Below, piece by piece: positions 38,676 to 48,023 of a DNA stretch of 64,000 nt. Position numbers and translations under genes: made by a program. This stretch comes from Micromonospora sp. LH3U1 (GTDB taxonomy: Bacteria > Actinomycetota > Actinomycetes > Mycobacteriales > Micromonosporaceae), in NCBI RefSeq assembly GCF_028475105.1, contig NZ_CP116936.1, positions 1,426,001-1,490,000 on the forward strand. Direction: 5' to 3'. The notes under the pieces are model-generated. The model saw only the letters and a program-made list of their open reading frames with translations. It searched no databases and had not been told where the DNA came from. How positions within the stretch are numbered: the stretch's first letter is position 1; each line of letters begins with the position of its first letter.

Positions 38676-41600
38676 GTGTATCTCAAGAGCCTGACGGTGA
38701 GAGGGTTCAAATCCTTCGCCTCCGCCACGACGTTGAAGCTGGAGCCCGGGATCACCTGCGTGGTGGGCCCGAACGGCTCGGGCAAGTCCAACGTCGTCGA
38801 CGCCATCGCCTGGGTTCTCGGCGAGCAGGGCGCCAAGGCGCTGCGCGGCGGCAAGATGGAGGACGTCATCTTCGCCGGCACCGCCGGCCGGGCGCCGCTG
38901 GGACGCGCCGAGGTCACCCTCACCATCGACAACACCGACGGCGCGCTGCCGATCGAGTACACCGAGGTCTCCATCACCCGCCGGATGTTCCGCTCCGGCG
39001 AGAGCGAGTACGAGATCAACGGCAACTCCTGCCGGTTGCTCGACATCCAGGAACTGCTGTCCGACTCCGGCATCGGCCGGGAGATGCACATCATCGTCGG
39101 GCAGGGCCGCCTCGACGGCATGCTGCACGCCAAGCCGGAGGACCGCCGGGCGTTCATCGAGGAGGCGGCCGGCGTCCTCAAGCACCGCAAGCGCAAGGAA
39201 AAGGCCCTGCGCAAGCTCGATGCGATGCAAGTGAATCTCAATCGCTTGACCGACCTGACGGCCGAACTGCGCCGCCAGCTCAAGCCGCTGGGCCGGCAGG
39301 CGGAGGTGGCCCGCCGCGCCGCCGCCATCCAGGCCAACCTGCGTGACGCCCGGCTGCGCCTGCTCGCCGACGACCTGGCCACCCTGCGGAACACCCTCGA
39401 CCGGGAGATCGCCGACGAGACGGCACTGCGGGAGCGGCGTGAGCAGTTCGAGGGCGAGCACGCCGAGGTGCAGGGCCGGCTCGGTGAGCTGGAAGCGGCG
39501 CTGGCCGAGGACGCGCCGCTGCTCGCCGCTGCCCAGGACACCTGGTACAAGCTGTCCGCCCTGCAAGAGCGCTTCCGCTCGATCGAGCAGTTGGCCCGGG
39601 AGCGGCTGCGGCACCTCAGCGCCAGCGGCGACGACGAGCGGCCCGGCCGGGACCCGGAGCAGCTGGAAGCCGAGGCGGAACGGGTTCGTGAGCAGGAGGA
39701 GGAGCTGCGCGGGGCGCTCACCGACGACCAGATCCGGCTGGCCGAGGCGGTCGAGCACCGTCAGGAGCTGGAGCGGCAGCTCGCCGCCGCCGAGCGGGAG
39801 TTGGTCGCCGCGGCCAAGGCCATCGCGGACCGGCGGGAGGGGATGGCCCGGCTCACCGGCCAGGTCAACTCGGCCCGGACCCGGACCACCAGCGCCAGCG
39901 AGGAGATCGAACGGCTCGCCGTCGCACACGCCGACGCGCTGGGCCGCGCCGAGCAGGCGCAGGCTGACCTGGACGCGGTCGCTGCCCAGTCCACCGAGGC
40001 CGACCGGGACAACGCGGACCTGGACGCCCGGCACGCCGAGGCGGTCGCCGTGCAGGAGCGGGCGCAGGCCACCGTGCGATCGCTGGCCGACGCCGAGCGG
40101 GCGGCGGAGAAGGACGCCGCCACCTGGAAGGCGCGGGAGGAGGCGCTCGCGCTGGGTCTGCGGCGCAAGGATGGCGCGGGGGCGTTGCTCGCCCGTGCCG
40201 GCGACGTGCCCGGCCTGCTCGGCAGCCTCGCCGGGCTGCTCACCGTCGCGCCGGGCCACGAGGCCGCGCTGGCCGCCGCGCTCGGCGGCCTCGCCGACGC
40301 GGTCGCCGTCAGCGGGGTGGACGAGGCCGTCGAGGCGATGCGGCTGCTGAAGATCTCCGACGCCGGCCGGGCCGGCCTGCTCGTCGGCAGCCCGGCGGGA
40401 CCTGGCATGACCGGCTCCGCCGACGCGCTGCGCCCGAAGTTGCCCGACGAGGCCCGGTGGGCCCCAGACCTGGTGGAGTGCAGCGCCGAGCTGCGTCCGG
40501 CGGTGCACCGGGCATTGCGGGACGTGGCGCTCGTCGACGATCTGGCCGCTGCGGCCGAGTTGGTCGCCAGTAATCCTGAGCTGCGGGCGGTCACCCCGGA
40601 CGGTGACGTGGTCGGGGCGTACGCGGCGGCGGGCGGCTCGGCCAAGGCCCAGAGTTACATCGAGGTGCAGGCGGCCGTCGAGGAGGCCCGCACCAACCGG
40701 CTCGTCGCCGAGCGCTCCGGCGCGGAGCTGCGGGACCAGCTCGTCGAGGCGCGCGCCGAGGTGGCTGCCGCCAAGGAGACCGTGCAGCACGCCGCCGCCG
40801 AGAAGCGCGAGGCGGAGAGCCACCGCAACGCCGCCGCCCGCCGCCTGGCCGAGCTGGGTGCGGCGGCCCGCTCCGCGAAGGCGGAGACCGACCGCCTCGG
40901 TGAGTCCCGAGCCCGCGCCGAGGCGGCCCGCCAGCGGGACCTCACCACGCTCGACGAGTTGGAGGAGCGGCTGCGGCTGGCCGAGGAGACCCCGGTCGAC
41001 GCCGAGCCCTCCGCCGAGGAGCGGGACCAACTCGCCGCGATGGTGCCGCAGGCGCGGCAGAACGAGATGGAGGTTCGGCTCGCCGTGCGTACCGCCGAGG
41101 AGCGTGTCTCCTCGATCGCCGGCCGAGCCGACTCGCTGGCTCGGCAGGCCAGCGCGGAGCGGGCCGCCCGGGAACGCGCCGCGGCCCGGCGGGCCGCGCG
41201 CACCCGGGGCGCGGGCATCGCCCGGGCCGTCGCCGGTGGCGCCCGAGAGGCGCTCACCCGGCTCACCACCTCGATCGCGACGGCCGAGGAGCACCGCGAC
41301 GCGGTCGCCCTGGAACGCGCCGCGCGTGAGGCAGAGCTGCAGGAGGTACGCGGGGCAGCCAAGCGTCTCGGTGCGGAGCTGGAGCGGCTGACCAGCCAGG
41401 TGCACCGCGACGAGGTAGCCCGCGCCGAGCAACGGCTGCGCATCGAGCAGTTGGAGGCGAAGGCCGCCGAGGACTTCGGGTTGGACGTGGAGACCCTGGT
41501 CGCCGAGTACGGCCCCACCCAGCCCGTCCCTCCCACCCAGGTCGACGTCGCGGCGGCCGAACGCGACGGCCTGCCCGTGCCCGAGCCCGTGCGCTACGAG

Positions 41601-42290
41601 CGGCCGGTGCAGGAGAAGCGGGCCGCCAAGGCGGAACGCGAACTGGCCCTGCTCGGCAAGGTCAACCCGCTCGCGCTGGAGGAGTTCGCCGCGCTGGAGG
41701 AGCGCTTCAAGTTCCTCTCCGAGCAGTTGGAGGACCTCAAGGCCACCCGTCGGGACCTGCTCACCGTGGTGAAGGACGTGGACGAGCGGATCCTGGAGGT
41801 CTTCGCCAGCGCATTCGAGGACACCGCGCGGGAGTTCGAACAGGTCTTCACCGTGCTCTTCCCCGGAGGCGAGGGCCGGCTGATCCTCACCGACCCGGAT
41901 GACCTGCTCACCACCGGAGTCGAGGTGGAGGCCCGCCCGCCGGGCAAGAAGATCAAGCGGCTGTCGCTGCTCTCCGGTGGCGAGCGGTCGCTGACCGCGG
42001 TGGCCATGCTGGTGGCGATCTTCCGCGCCCGGCCCAGCCCGTTCTACATCATGGACGAGGTGGAGGCGGCCCTGGACGACGTGAACCTGGGCCGGCTGAT
42101 CACGTTGCTGGCACAGTTGCGGGAGAAGAGTCAGCTGATCGTCATCACGCACCAGAAGCGGACGATGGAGATCGCCGACGCGCTCTACGGAGTGACGATG
42201 CGCAGCGGGGTCACCCAGGTGATCAGTCAACGGCTCAACCGGGCCGACGAGGACGACCAGCGGCACGGCCGCGGCGAGGAGAACGGGTAG
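38676..42290 (+). CDS. smc: chromosome segregation protein SMC
   Basis: Condensin ATPase that compacts and separates chromosomes. 1204 residues: N-terminal GPNGSGKSNVVDAIAWVLGE (Walker A), two long coiled coils, a hinge near 510-660 (DVPGLLGSLAGLLTVAPGHE), and a C-terminal LLSGGERSLTAVAMLVA signature followed by FYIMDEVEAALDDVN (Walker B). GTG 38676 is used because MYLKSLTVRGFKSFA is the conserved beginning. The stop TAG shares its G with the GTG of the next gene. Confidence 0.97.
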   Translation: MYLKSLTVRGFKSFASATTLKLEPGITCVVGPNGSGKSNVVDAIAWVLGEQGAKALRGGKMEDVIFAGTAGRAPLGRAEVTLTIDNTDGALPIEYTEVSITRRMFRSGESEYEINGNSCRLLDIQELLSDSGIGREMHIIVGQGRLDGMLHAKPEDRRAFIEEAAGVLKHRKRKEKALRKLDAMQVNLNRLTDLTAELRRQLKPLGRQAEVARRAAAIQANLRDARLRLLADDLATLRNTLDREIADETALRERREQFEGEHAEVQGRLGELEAALAEDAPLLAAAQDTWYKLSALQERFRSIEQLARERLRHLSASGDDERPGRDPEQLEAEAERVREQEEELRGALTDDQIRLAEAVEHRQELERQLAAAERELVAAAKAIADRREGMARLTGQVNSARTRTTSASEEIERLAVAHADALGRAEQAQADLDAVAAQSTEADRDNADLDARHAEAVAVQERAQATVRSLADAERAAEKDAATWKAREEALALGLRRKDGAGALLARAGDVPGLLGSLAGLLTVAPGHEAALAAALGGLADAVAVSGVDEAVEAMRLLKISDAGRAGLLVGSPAGPGMTGSADALRPKLPDEARWAPDLVECSAELRPAVHRALRDVALVDDLAAAAELVASNPELRAVTPDGDVVGAYAAAGGSAKAQSYIEVQAAVEEARTNRLVAERSGAELRDQLVEARAEVAAAKETVQHAAAEKREAESHRNAAARRLAELGAAARSAKAETDRLGESRARAEAARQRDLTTLDELEERLRLAEETPVDAEPSAEERDQLAAMVPQARQNEMEVRLAVRTAEERVSSIAGRADSLARQASAERAARERAAARRAARTRGAGIARAVAGGAREALTRLTTSIATAEEHRDAVALERAAREAELQEVRGAAKRLGAELERLTSQVHRDEVARAEQRLRIEQLEAKAAEDFGLDVETLVAEYGPTQPVPPTQVDVAAAERDGLPVPEPVRYERPVQEKRAAKAERELALLGKVNPLALEEFAALEERFKFLSEQLEDLKATRRDLLTVVKDVDERILEVFASAFEDTAREFEQVFTVLFPGGEGRLILTDPDDLLTTGVEVEARPPGKKIKRLSLLSGGERSLTAVAMLVAIFRARPSPFYIMDEVEAALDDVNLGRLITLLAQLREKSQLIVITHQKRTMEIADALYGVTMRSGVTQVISQRLNRADEDDQRHGRGEENG

Positions 42291-42910
42291 TGGCTCGGGA
42301 ACGCGCGACGGCGCTCCTGCTGGATCTGGACGGCGTACTGCGCCGGTTCGACCCGGCGGTGGCCGCCGGGGTGGAGCGGGAGTACGGCCTCGCCGACGGA
42401 GTGCTCACCGAGATCGCGATGCAGTGGGGTCGGCTGCAGCCGGTGCTCACCGGCCAGGTCAGCCACGCCGACTGGGTGAGCAGCGTGTCCGACGCGCTCG
42501 CCGAGCCGGCCGGTGGCCCGGACCAGGCCCGGGCGGCGGTGGAGCAGTGGCAGCGCTACCGGGGCGAGGTGGACACCGAGGTGCTCGACTTCGTCCGGGA
42601 GGTGCGCGCCGCCGGGATCAAGGTCGGTCTGGGCACCAACGCCACCGACCTGCTCGACGCCGACCTGGCCGCCCTGGGCCTGGTCGGCGAGCTGGACGTG
42701 GTGGTCAACTCGTCGACGCTCGGGGTGCACAAGCCCGCCCCGGAATATTTCCAGGCCGCCTGCGTGGCCCTGGCCACCCCACCGGCCCGGGTCCTGTTCG
42801 TCGATGACGAGGACTGGGCCGTGCGGGGCGCCCGGTCCGCAGGGCTGTCGGCGCACCGGTGGGGCGGCCACGCCGACCTCCGCTACCTGCGGGCGGCCCT
42901 GAACTACTGA
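42290..42910 (+). CDS. HAD-superfamily hydrolase
   Basis: 206 residues of the HAD-IA type. Motif I is LLLDLDGVLRRFD (nucleophile Asp, acid/base Asp), motif II GTNATD, motif III Lys in GVHKPAPEYF and motif IV VLFVDDEDWAVRGARSAG. The GTG at 42290 shares a base with the smc stop, so it is translated with smc. Substrate unknown. Confidence 0.88.
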   Translation: MARERATALLLDLDGVLRRFDPAVAAGVEREYGLADGVLTEIAMQWGRLQPVLTGQVSHADWVSSVSDALAEPAGGPDQARAAVEQWQRYRGEVDTEVLDFVREVRAAGIKVGLGTNATDLLDADLAALGLVGELDVVVNSSTLGVHKPAPEYFQAACVALATPPARVLFVDDEDWAVRGARSAGLSAHRWGGHADLRYLRAALNY

Positions 42911-42917
42911 GCGCCGG

Positions 42918-43448
42918 TCAGTCGCCGGTGACGCCGTCGATGCGTTCCCGGATCAGGTCGGCGTGACCGTTGTGCCGGGCGTACTCCTCGATCATGTGGA
43001 CGTACGCCCAGCGCAGGCTGAAGGTGCGGGTCCCGTCGCTGCGGGTCAGCAGGAACGTCTCGTCCAGGGACCGTCCCTCGGTCGCCGCCCGTGCCGCTTC
43101 GACCTCGGCTCGGAAGGCGGCGAAGGCGGCCTCCGCGTCGGCGCCCGCCGCAGCGTGGAAGTCGGCGTCGTTGTCGGTGGCGTAGTCAAAGAGGTCGGGC
43201 AGGTCCTGGCCGGCGAAGCGCTGGCGGAACCAGGAGCGCTCGACGTCGGTCATGTGCAGGACCAACCCGAGAAGGCTCAGGCCGGAGGGCTCGACGCTTG
43301 CCGTGCGCAACTGCTCGGCGGTCAGACCGGCGCACTTGTGCAGCAGGGTGTCGCGGTGGTAATCGAGCCAGCCGTCCAGCATGGTGCGCTCATCAGCGAC
43401 CAGGGGCTCGTGGCTGCGGTCGATCTCCGGTGCTCTCCATGTCGTCAT
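42918..43448 (-). CDS. DinB-family (DUF664) protein
   Basis: 176-residue four-helix DinB/YfiT fold with metal-binding histidines expected in GLVLHMTDVERSWF and YARHNGHADLIRERI. Members are thiol-dependent metal enzymes or of unknown role. ATG 43448. It converges on the HAD gene with only 7 bp between stops, and lies 45 bp after the universal stress gene on the same strand. Confidence 0.88.
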   Translation of the reverse strand: MTTWRAPEIDRSHEPLVADERTMLDGWLDYHRDTLLHKCAGLTAEQLRTASVEPSGLSLLGLVLHMTDVERSWFRQRFAGQDLPDLFDYATDNDADFHAAAGADAEAAFAAFRAEVEAARAATEGRSLDETFLLTRSDGTRTFSLRWAYVHMIEEYARHNGHADLIRERIDGVTGD

Positions 43449-43493
43449 CGGGTCATCCTGCGATGTGGGTACGACAGTCGCGACCGGGTTTTT

Positions 43494-43988
43494 TCAGGGC
43501 ACCACGACGACGGGCCAGCGGCCGGCGCGGACCAGACGGGTGGCGACCGACCCGACCAGCCGGTGACCGGCCTGCTCGGAGGCGCCCACCACCACCATGT
43601 CGGCCTGGAACTCGTCCGCCGCCGTGCGCAGCTCGGCGTACGCGTCGCCGCGCCGGCACAGGAAGGTCACCCGCAGGCCCAACTCCTCGGCCCCGCGCCG
43701 GCACTCCCGGCGCAGCTCGTCGGCCAGCTCGTCGTGGGTCCGCTGCACCGCGCCGGCGTCCATCCCGGGCACCAGGGCGGTCAGCCCGCTCGCCGAGCTG
43801 ACGAAGACCACCACGAGGGAGGCGCCCTGCCGGCGGGCCAGGCCGGCGGCGTACGAGCCGGCCCGCTCGGAGGTGCGGGTGCCGTCCACGCCGACCATGA
43901 TCACCCGAGGGCCGTCCGTGCCCCTTTCGAAGGGCAGCGGACGGGTCCTGGGGCCGAACTCCTCGCGGTCCGGTGCTCCCACGCTCAT
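43494..43988 (-). CDS. universal stress protein
   Basis: 164-residue UspA domain: MVGVDGTRTSERAGSYAAGL at the start of the fold and VVVGASEQAGHRLVGSVATR, where the ATP loop GxxG is GASEQAGHRLVGS. It lies 9 nt after the efflux pump gene, so is very likely co-transcribed. Confidence 0.9.
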   Translation of the reverse strand: MSVGAPDREEFGPRTRPLPFERGTDGPRVIMVGVDGTRTSERAGSYAAGLARRQGASLVVVFVSSASGLTALVPGMDAGAVQRTHDELADELRRECRRGAEELGLRVTFLCRRGDAYAELRTAADEFQADMVVVGASEQAGHRLVGSVATRLVRAGRWPVVVVP

Positions 43989-43997
43989 GGTGCTACC

Positions 43998-45617
43998 TCA
44001 CCTCTGCTCGCCGGTACGGACCATGGCTGCGCCAGCGCCGGCAGCGACGTTCGATTCCCGCTCGACCTCGCCGGAAACCGGGTTGCCGTTGTGCTGCCGC
44101 AGCGGCACCTCCTTGATGAAGCTCACCGCGATCAGCGCGATCAGCGCGAAGGGGGCGGCGGCCAGGAAGATGTCACCAGCGCCGTGACCGTACGCGCTCT
44201 CCACCACCGCCCGTAGCGGGCCGGGCAGGGTGTGCACGTCGGGCAGGACACCACCGCTGCCCGAGCTGGACGCGGGGATGCCGAGCCGGGCCAGGCCCTC
44301 TGAGGTGTAACCCGTGACCTTGTGGGCGAGCACCGCGCCGAGCACGGAGACGCCGATCGCGCCGCCCAGGCTGCGGAAGAACGCCACCGTCGAACTGGCC
44401 ACGCCGAGCTCGTGCGTGCCGACGGTGTTCTGTACGGCGAGGACCAGGTTCTGCATGGTCATGCCCAGGCCGATGCCGACCAGCGCCATGTAGACGCTGA
44501 GCAGGGTGAAGCTGGTGTCGGCCCGGAGCGTGCCCATCAGTGCGAAGCCGGCGGTGAGCAGCGCCGTACCGATCACCAGGAACCGCTTCCAGCGGCCGGT
44601 ACGGGTGATGATCCGGCCGCTCAGCGTCGAGGACACCAGCAGGCCGAGGATCATCGGGAGGGTCATCAGGCCGGACATGGTCGGGCTCTGGCCGCGGCTG
44701 ATCTGGAAGTACTGGCCGAGGAAGACCGAGGCGCCGAACATGCCCACGCCGACAGCGATGCTGGCGACGACGGCCAGGGTGATGGTGCGGTTGCGGAACA
44801 GCCGGGGCGGGATCATCGGCTCGGCGGCCCGGGTCTCCACCCGGATCGCCAGCGCGGCGAGCACCAGGGCGCCGACCACCATGACGGCGCTCTGCCAGGA
44901 GGCCCAGGCGAACTGGCCGCCGGCGAGCGAGACCCAGATCAGCAGCAGCGAGACGGCCGCGGTGATCAGGGTGGCGCCCCACCAGTCGATCTGCGCCTTC
45001 CGCTTCACGACCGGCAGGTGCAGGGTCTTCTGGAGCACGACCAGCGCGGCGATGGCGAACGGCACACCGACGTAGAAGCACCAGCGCCAGCCGAGCCAGG
45101 AGGTGTCCACGATCACGCCGCCGATCAGCGGGCCGCCGATGGTGCCGACGGCCATCACGGCACCGAGGTAGCCGCTGTAGCGGCCCCGCTCGCGCGGAGT
45201 GATCATGGTCGCCATGATCACCTGGGCCAGCGCGGTGAGACCGCCGGCGCCGATGCCCTGGAGTACCCGGCAGGCGATCAGCTCACTGGTGCCCTGCGCG
45301 GCACCGGCCAGCACCGAACCCAGTACGTAGATCCCCAGGGAGATCTGGACCAGGAGTTTCTTGCTGGTCAGGTCGGCGAGCTTGCCCCAGATGGGGGTGG
45401 TCGCGGTGGTCGCGAGCAGGGCCGAGGTGACCACCCAGGTGTACGCGGACTGACCGCCACGCAGTTCGGTGATGATCCGCGGCAGCGCGTTCGAGACGAC
45501 CGTGGAGGAGAGGATCGCGACGAACATGCCCAGCAGCAGGCCGGAGAGGGCCTGCAGAATCTGCCGGTGGGTCATGTCGACGCCGGTCGCCCGGGTGGGC
45601 GCTGTCGCCTGGCTCAT
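43998..45617 (-). CDS. DHA2-family (EmrB/QacA-type) MFS drug exporter
   Basis: 539 residues with 14 predicted membrane segments. Signature motifs are LDxTVVNxALP-like AILSSTVVSNALPRI in segment 1, GKLADLTSKKLL in the loop after segment 2 and GPLIGGVIVDTSWLGWRWCF (motif C). ATG 45617 has GGAGG 9 nt upstream. A MarR gene lies upstream with two palindromes between them, which is the classic arrangement for ligand-induced efflux. The exported compound is unknown. Confidence 0.93.
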   Translation of the reverse strand: MSQATAPTRATGVDMTHRQILQALSGLLLGMFVAILSSTVVSNALPRIITELRGGQSAYTWVVTSALLATTATTPIWGKLADLTSKKLLVQISLGIYVLGSVLAGAAQGTSELIACRVLQGIGAGGLTALAQVIMATMITPRERGRYSGYLGAVMAVGTIGGPLIGGVIVDTSWLGWRWCFYVGVPFAIAALVVLQKTLHLPVVKRKAQIDWWGATLITAAVSLLLIWVSLAGGQFAWASWQSAVMVVGALVLAALAIRVETRAAEPMIPPRLFRNRTITLAVVASIAVGVGMFGASVFLGQYFQISRGQSPTMSGLMTLPMILGLLVSSTLSGRIITRTGRWKRFLVIGTALLTAGFALMGTLRADTSFTLLSVYMALVGIGLGMTMQNLVLAVQNTVGTHELGVASSTVAFFRSLGGAIGVSVLGAVLAHKVTGYTSEGLARLGIPASSSGSGGVLPDVHTLPGPLRAVVESAYGHGAGDIFLAAAPFALIALIAVSFIKEVPLRQHNGNPVSGEVERESNVAAGAGAAMVRTGEQR

Positions 45618-45681
45618 CGTTGCTGCCTCCGGGTGGAGTCGAGGTGGACCGGCGGAGCCGCTGAGCGGCGATCGCCTGAGA

Positions 45682-45722
45682 GTTGCCTGAGGCAACCATA
45701 GGTTTTGGTTGCCCAAAGCAAC
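45682..45722 (-). promoter_or_regulatory. paired MarR-type operators of the efflux operon
   Basis: Two 15-bp palindromes of the form GTTGC-n5-GCAAC lie at 45682-45696 (GTTGCCTGAGGCAAC) and 45708-45722 (GTTGCCCAAAGCAAC), centres 26 bp apart, between marR and the pump gene. On the minus strand TATGGT (about 45698-45703) is a -10-like box lying between them. Confidence 0.75.
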
Positions 45723-45761
45723 AACTTGTCGGAGGGGAGGAACATTCCAGGTCGGCGGGGG

Positions 45762-46202
45762 TCACTTCCGGGTGTCGTTGAACCGGCCGAGAAGCCGGGC
45801 GAACTCCTCGACGTCCCGGGCCGGCCAGTCGTTCAGGGTCCGCAGAAACTCTCCCACCCGTGCCGACCGGGCGGCATCGAACCGGCGCTGGCCCTCCTCG
45901 GTGAACCTGATCTTCGCGGCCCGCCGATCGCTCGGATCGGGGTCGCGGCGGACCAGACCGAGCGCTTCCAACCCGTTGATCTGCCGGCTCAGCGTCCCCT
46001 TGCCCACACCGAGCCGCGCCGCCAACTCGGTCAACCGGATCGAGCCGCTGCGTCGCAACCAGAGCAACAACCCGTAGGTGTTCGGCTCAAGGTTCGGGTG
46101 TACCTCCCGGGCGATCTCCCAGGAAACCGCCCGCCCACGACGCAGCAGAGCGGTCAACTCGTGCTCGACCGCCCGGATTGGTTCCGGCAGGTGCTCATCC
46201 AC
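45762..46202 (-). CDS. MarR-family transcriptional regulator
   Basis: 146 residues of winged helix: LTELAARLGVGKGTLSRQINGLEALGLVRRDPDPSDRRAAKI covers the recognition helix and wing (reported here in parts: RLGVGKGTLSRQI and RRDPDPSDRRAAK). GTG 46202, 10 bp after the PhoD-type gene. Probably represses the pump that follows via the palindromes at 45682-45722, and may respond to a pump substrate. Confidence 0.92.
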   Translation of the reverse strand: MDEHLPEPIRAVEHELTALLRRGRAVSWEIAREVHPNLEPNTYGLLLWLRRSGSIRLTELAARLGVGKGTLSRQINGLEALGLVRRDPDPSDRRAAKIRFTEEGQRRFDAARSARVGEFLRTLNDWPARDVEEFARLLGRFNDTRK

Positions 46203-46212
46203 GGCGTAGAGA

Positions 46213-47940
46213 CTACGGCGAGGTCGGTTGACCGGTGCCCGAGAGTCGGCGTCGCATCACCGGGCGTAGGTGGCCGTCCTTGGTGGTGCCCTCGATGGTC
46301 ACGTCCGCCCCGCGCCCCTCGTGGGTCAGGGTGGCGACCGCGTTGCCGAAGTAGGGGCCGGCCAGCTTGCGCCAGCGCAACCCCGGACGGCGTACCCCCG
46401 CGGAGCGAGCCAGCGCCCGAGTGGCGCCAGCCGGACCTGGCGACCAGCCCAGCCGCATCAGCGGACGGATACCGGCCGGCACCTGGTTGTGGATCGGCGA
46501 GCAGGTGAGCTGGTGCACGGGAGTGACCACCGCCGGGTCGGCGAACCGGGCCCGGGCCACGTACGAGTGGTGCACGTCCCCGGAGAGCACACTGATCGAC
46601 GCTGGCGGGGCGTACGCCGGACCGGCGCCGACCCGCGCGCCAGACTGCCGCGGGGTGCCGGTGCCGATCCGGGCGAAGGTCTCCGCGAGTCCCTCGAAGG
46701 AGCGCCGGAACGCCGCCCAGTGCTCCAGGTCCAGAGCGCGGCGCAGCTTCTCCGCCCCGCGTGCGACCCACGGGCGGCGCGATTCGGCGAGCTTCTCGTT
46801 CCACGCCTCGATGTGATGGATGCCCTGCGGCAACAGCCAGGGCAGCGAGGCGCCGACCACCAGGTGGTCGTAGACCCCGTGCGCCTGGTCGAGGAACCAG
46901 GACCACTCACCCGGCGGCAACATCGCCCGTTGGCCCGGCTCCAGGACCCGGCTGCACCGGTTGTCCAGCATGACCAGCCGGGTCCGGCCCAGGTCCAGGG
47001 CGTAGCTCCACTGATATTGCACGGCCCGCCAACGTTCGGTGTCGTGCGCAAGGTCCGACTCCTGGTCGACCCGGTGCCCGAACTCGCGCAACACGCTGGT
47101 CGCGTCCTCGGCGGCGGCGACCTTGGCGAAGACCGGGTCGGCGGCGATCTCGTCGGGGGAGAGGTTGCCCAGGTGCTGGTAGACCCAGTACGAGGCGAGC
47201 CCGCTGCCGATCCGCTCCTGCCACCACGGCTGTTCGCGGACCTCGGCACGCCACGCCGCCGACGTGTTCCAGTCGTCGATGATCTCGTGGTCGTCGAAGA
47301 TCATCACGCTCGGCACGGTGGAGAGCAGCCAGCGGATCTCCGGATCACGCCACGACTCCAGGTAGAGCTTGGTGTACTCGTCGAAACTCACCACCTGGTC
47401 GGCCGGGGCGCCCTTCGGACGCCGACGACGCCGACGCAGCAGCCGCCGCACCGTGGGCGAGGTGACGTCGGCGTACACCTGGTCGCCGAGCAGCACCAGC
47501 AGGTCAGGCTGCGGGTTCGACTCCGGGTCGGCCATCAACCGCCGGGCGTACGCGTCCAGCGCGTCCGGCGGCAGCTTTCGGGTGGTGGCGTGCTGGGTGG
47601 TCTCCCGGCACGAGCCGAAGATCAGGTTGACCGGCTGGTCCCGGTCGTCGGCCGCCCGGGTGCGGATCACGCTCGGCGGAAAGCCGCTGCTCGGCACCGG
47701 CCAGACCAACTCGTCGTCGACCAGCACCTCGTAGGTGGTCTCGCTGTCCGGAGTGAGCCCCTCCACCACGACGAGGGCGTAGTGGTGGTCGTACGCCGAG
47801 AAGGTGGGTGCGGTGCCGGTGGCGCCGCTGGCGGTGCGGACGGTGACCACGGCGGGCGCTGCCGTCTCCACCCAGATGGTTGCCCGGGTGTCCACCACTC
47901 GCCGCAGGAGTGGGCCGATGAGGAGGTGTGCGGCGGGCAT
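46213..47940 (-). CDS. PhoD-like phosphodiesterase/alkaline phosphatase
   Basis: 575 residues. A fibronectin-like N-terminal domain (RRVVDTRATIWVETAAPA) precedes a metallophosphoesterase domain: IFGSCRETT, DLLVLLGDQVYAD, MIFDDHEIIDDWN and LSGDVHHSYVARA. No Tat or Sec signal peptide is visible, unlike the secreted PhoD, so it may be cytosolic. ATG 47940 is taken as the start; the frame is open further. It heads a minus-strand group with marR, the pump, uspA and dinB. Substrate unknown. Confidence 0.87.
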   Translation of the reverse strand: MPAAHLLIGPLLRRVVDTRATIWVETAAPAVVTVRTASGATGTAPTFSAYDHHYALVVVEGLTPDSETTYEVLVDDELVWPVPSSGFPPSVIRTRAADDRDQPVNLIFGSCRETTQHATTRKLPPDALDAYARRLMADPESNPQPDLLVLLGDQVYADVTSPTVRRLLRRRRRRPKGAPADQVVSFDEYTKLYLESWRDPEIRWLLSTVPSVMIFDDHEIIDDWNTSAAWRAEVREQPWWQERIGSGLASYWVYQHLGNLSPDEIAADPVFAKVAAAEDATSVLREFGHRVDQESDLAHDTERWRAVQYQWSYALDLGRTRLVMLDNRCSRVLEPGQRAMLPPGEWSWFLDQAHGVYDHLVVGASLPWLLPQGIHHIEAWNEKLAESRRPWVARGAEKLRRALDLEHWAAFRRSFEGLAETFARIGTGTPRQSGARVGAGPAYAPPASISVLSGDVHHSYVARARFADPAVVTPVHQLTCSPIHNQVPAGIRPLMRLGWSPGPAGATRALARSAGVRRPGLRWRKLAGPYFGNAVATLTHEGRGADVTIEGTTKDGHLRPVMRRRLSGTGQPTSP

Positions 47941-48023
47941 GCGGCCGAGCCTACCGCCGGTTCCTGGCACCGGCCGGGTGCGGTGGCTGGGACGCCGCCG
48001 CCCGCATCTGACAGGATTCCGGC

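Noticed and set aside
38418..42266. 1282-residue open frame antisense to smc
   Set aside because: A high-GC shadow of smc; its composition is not protein-like.
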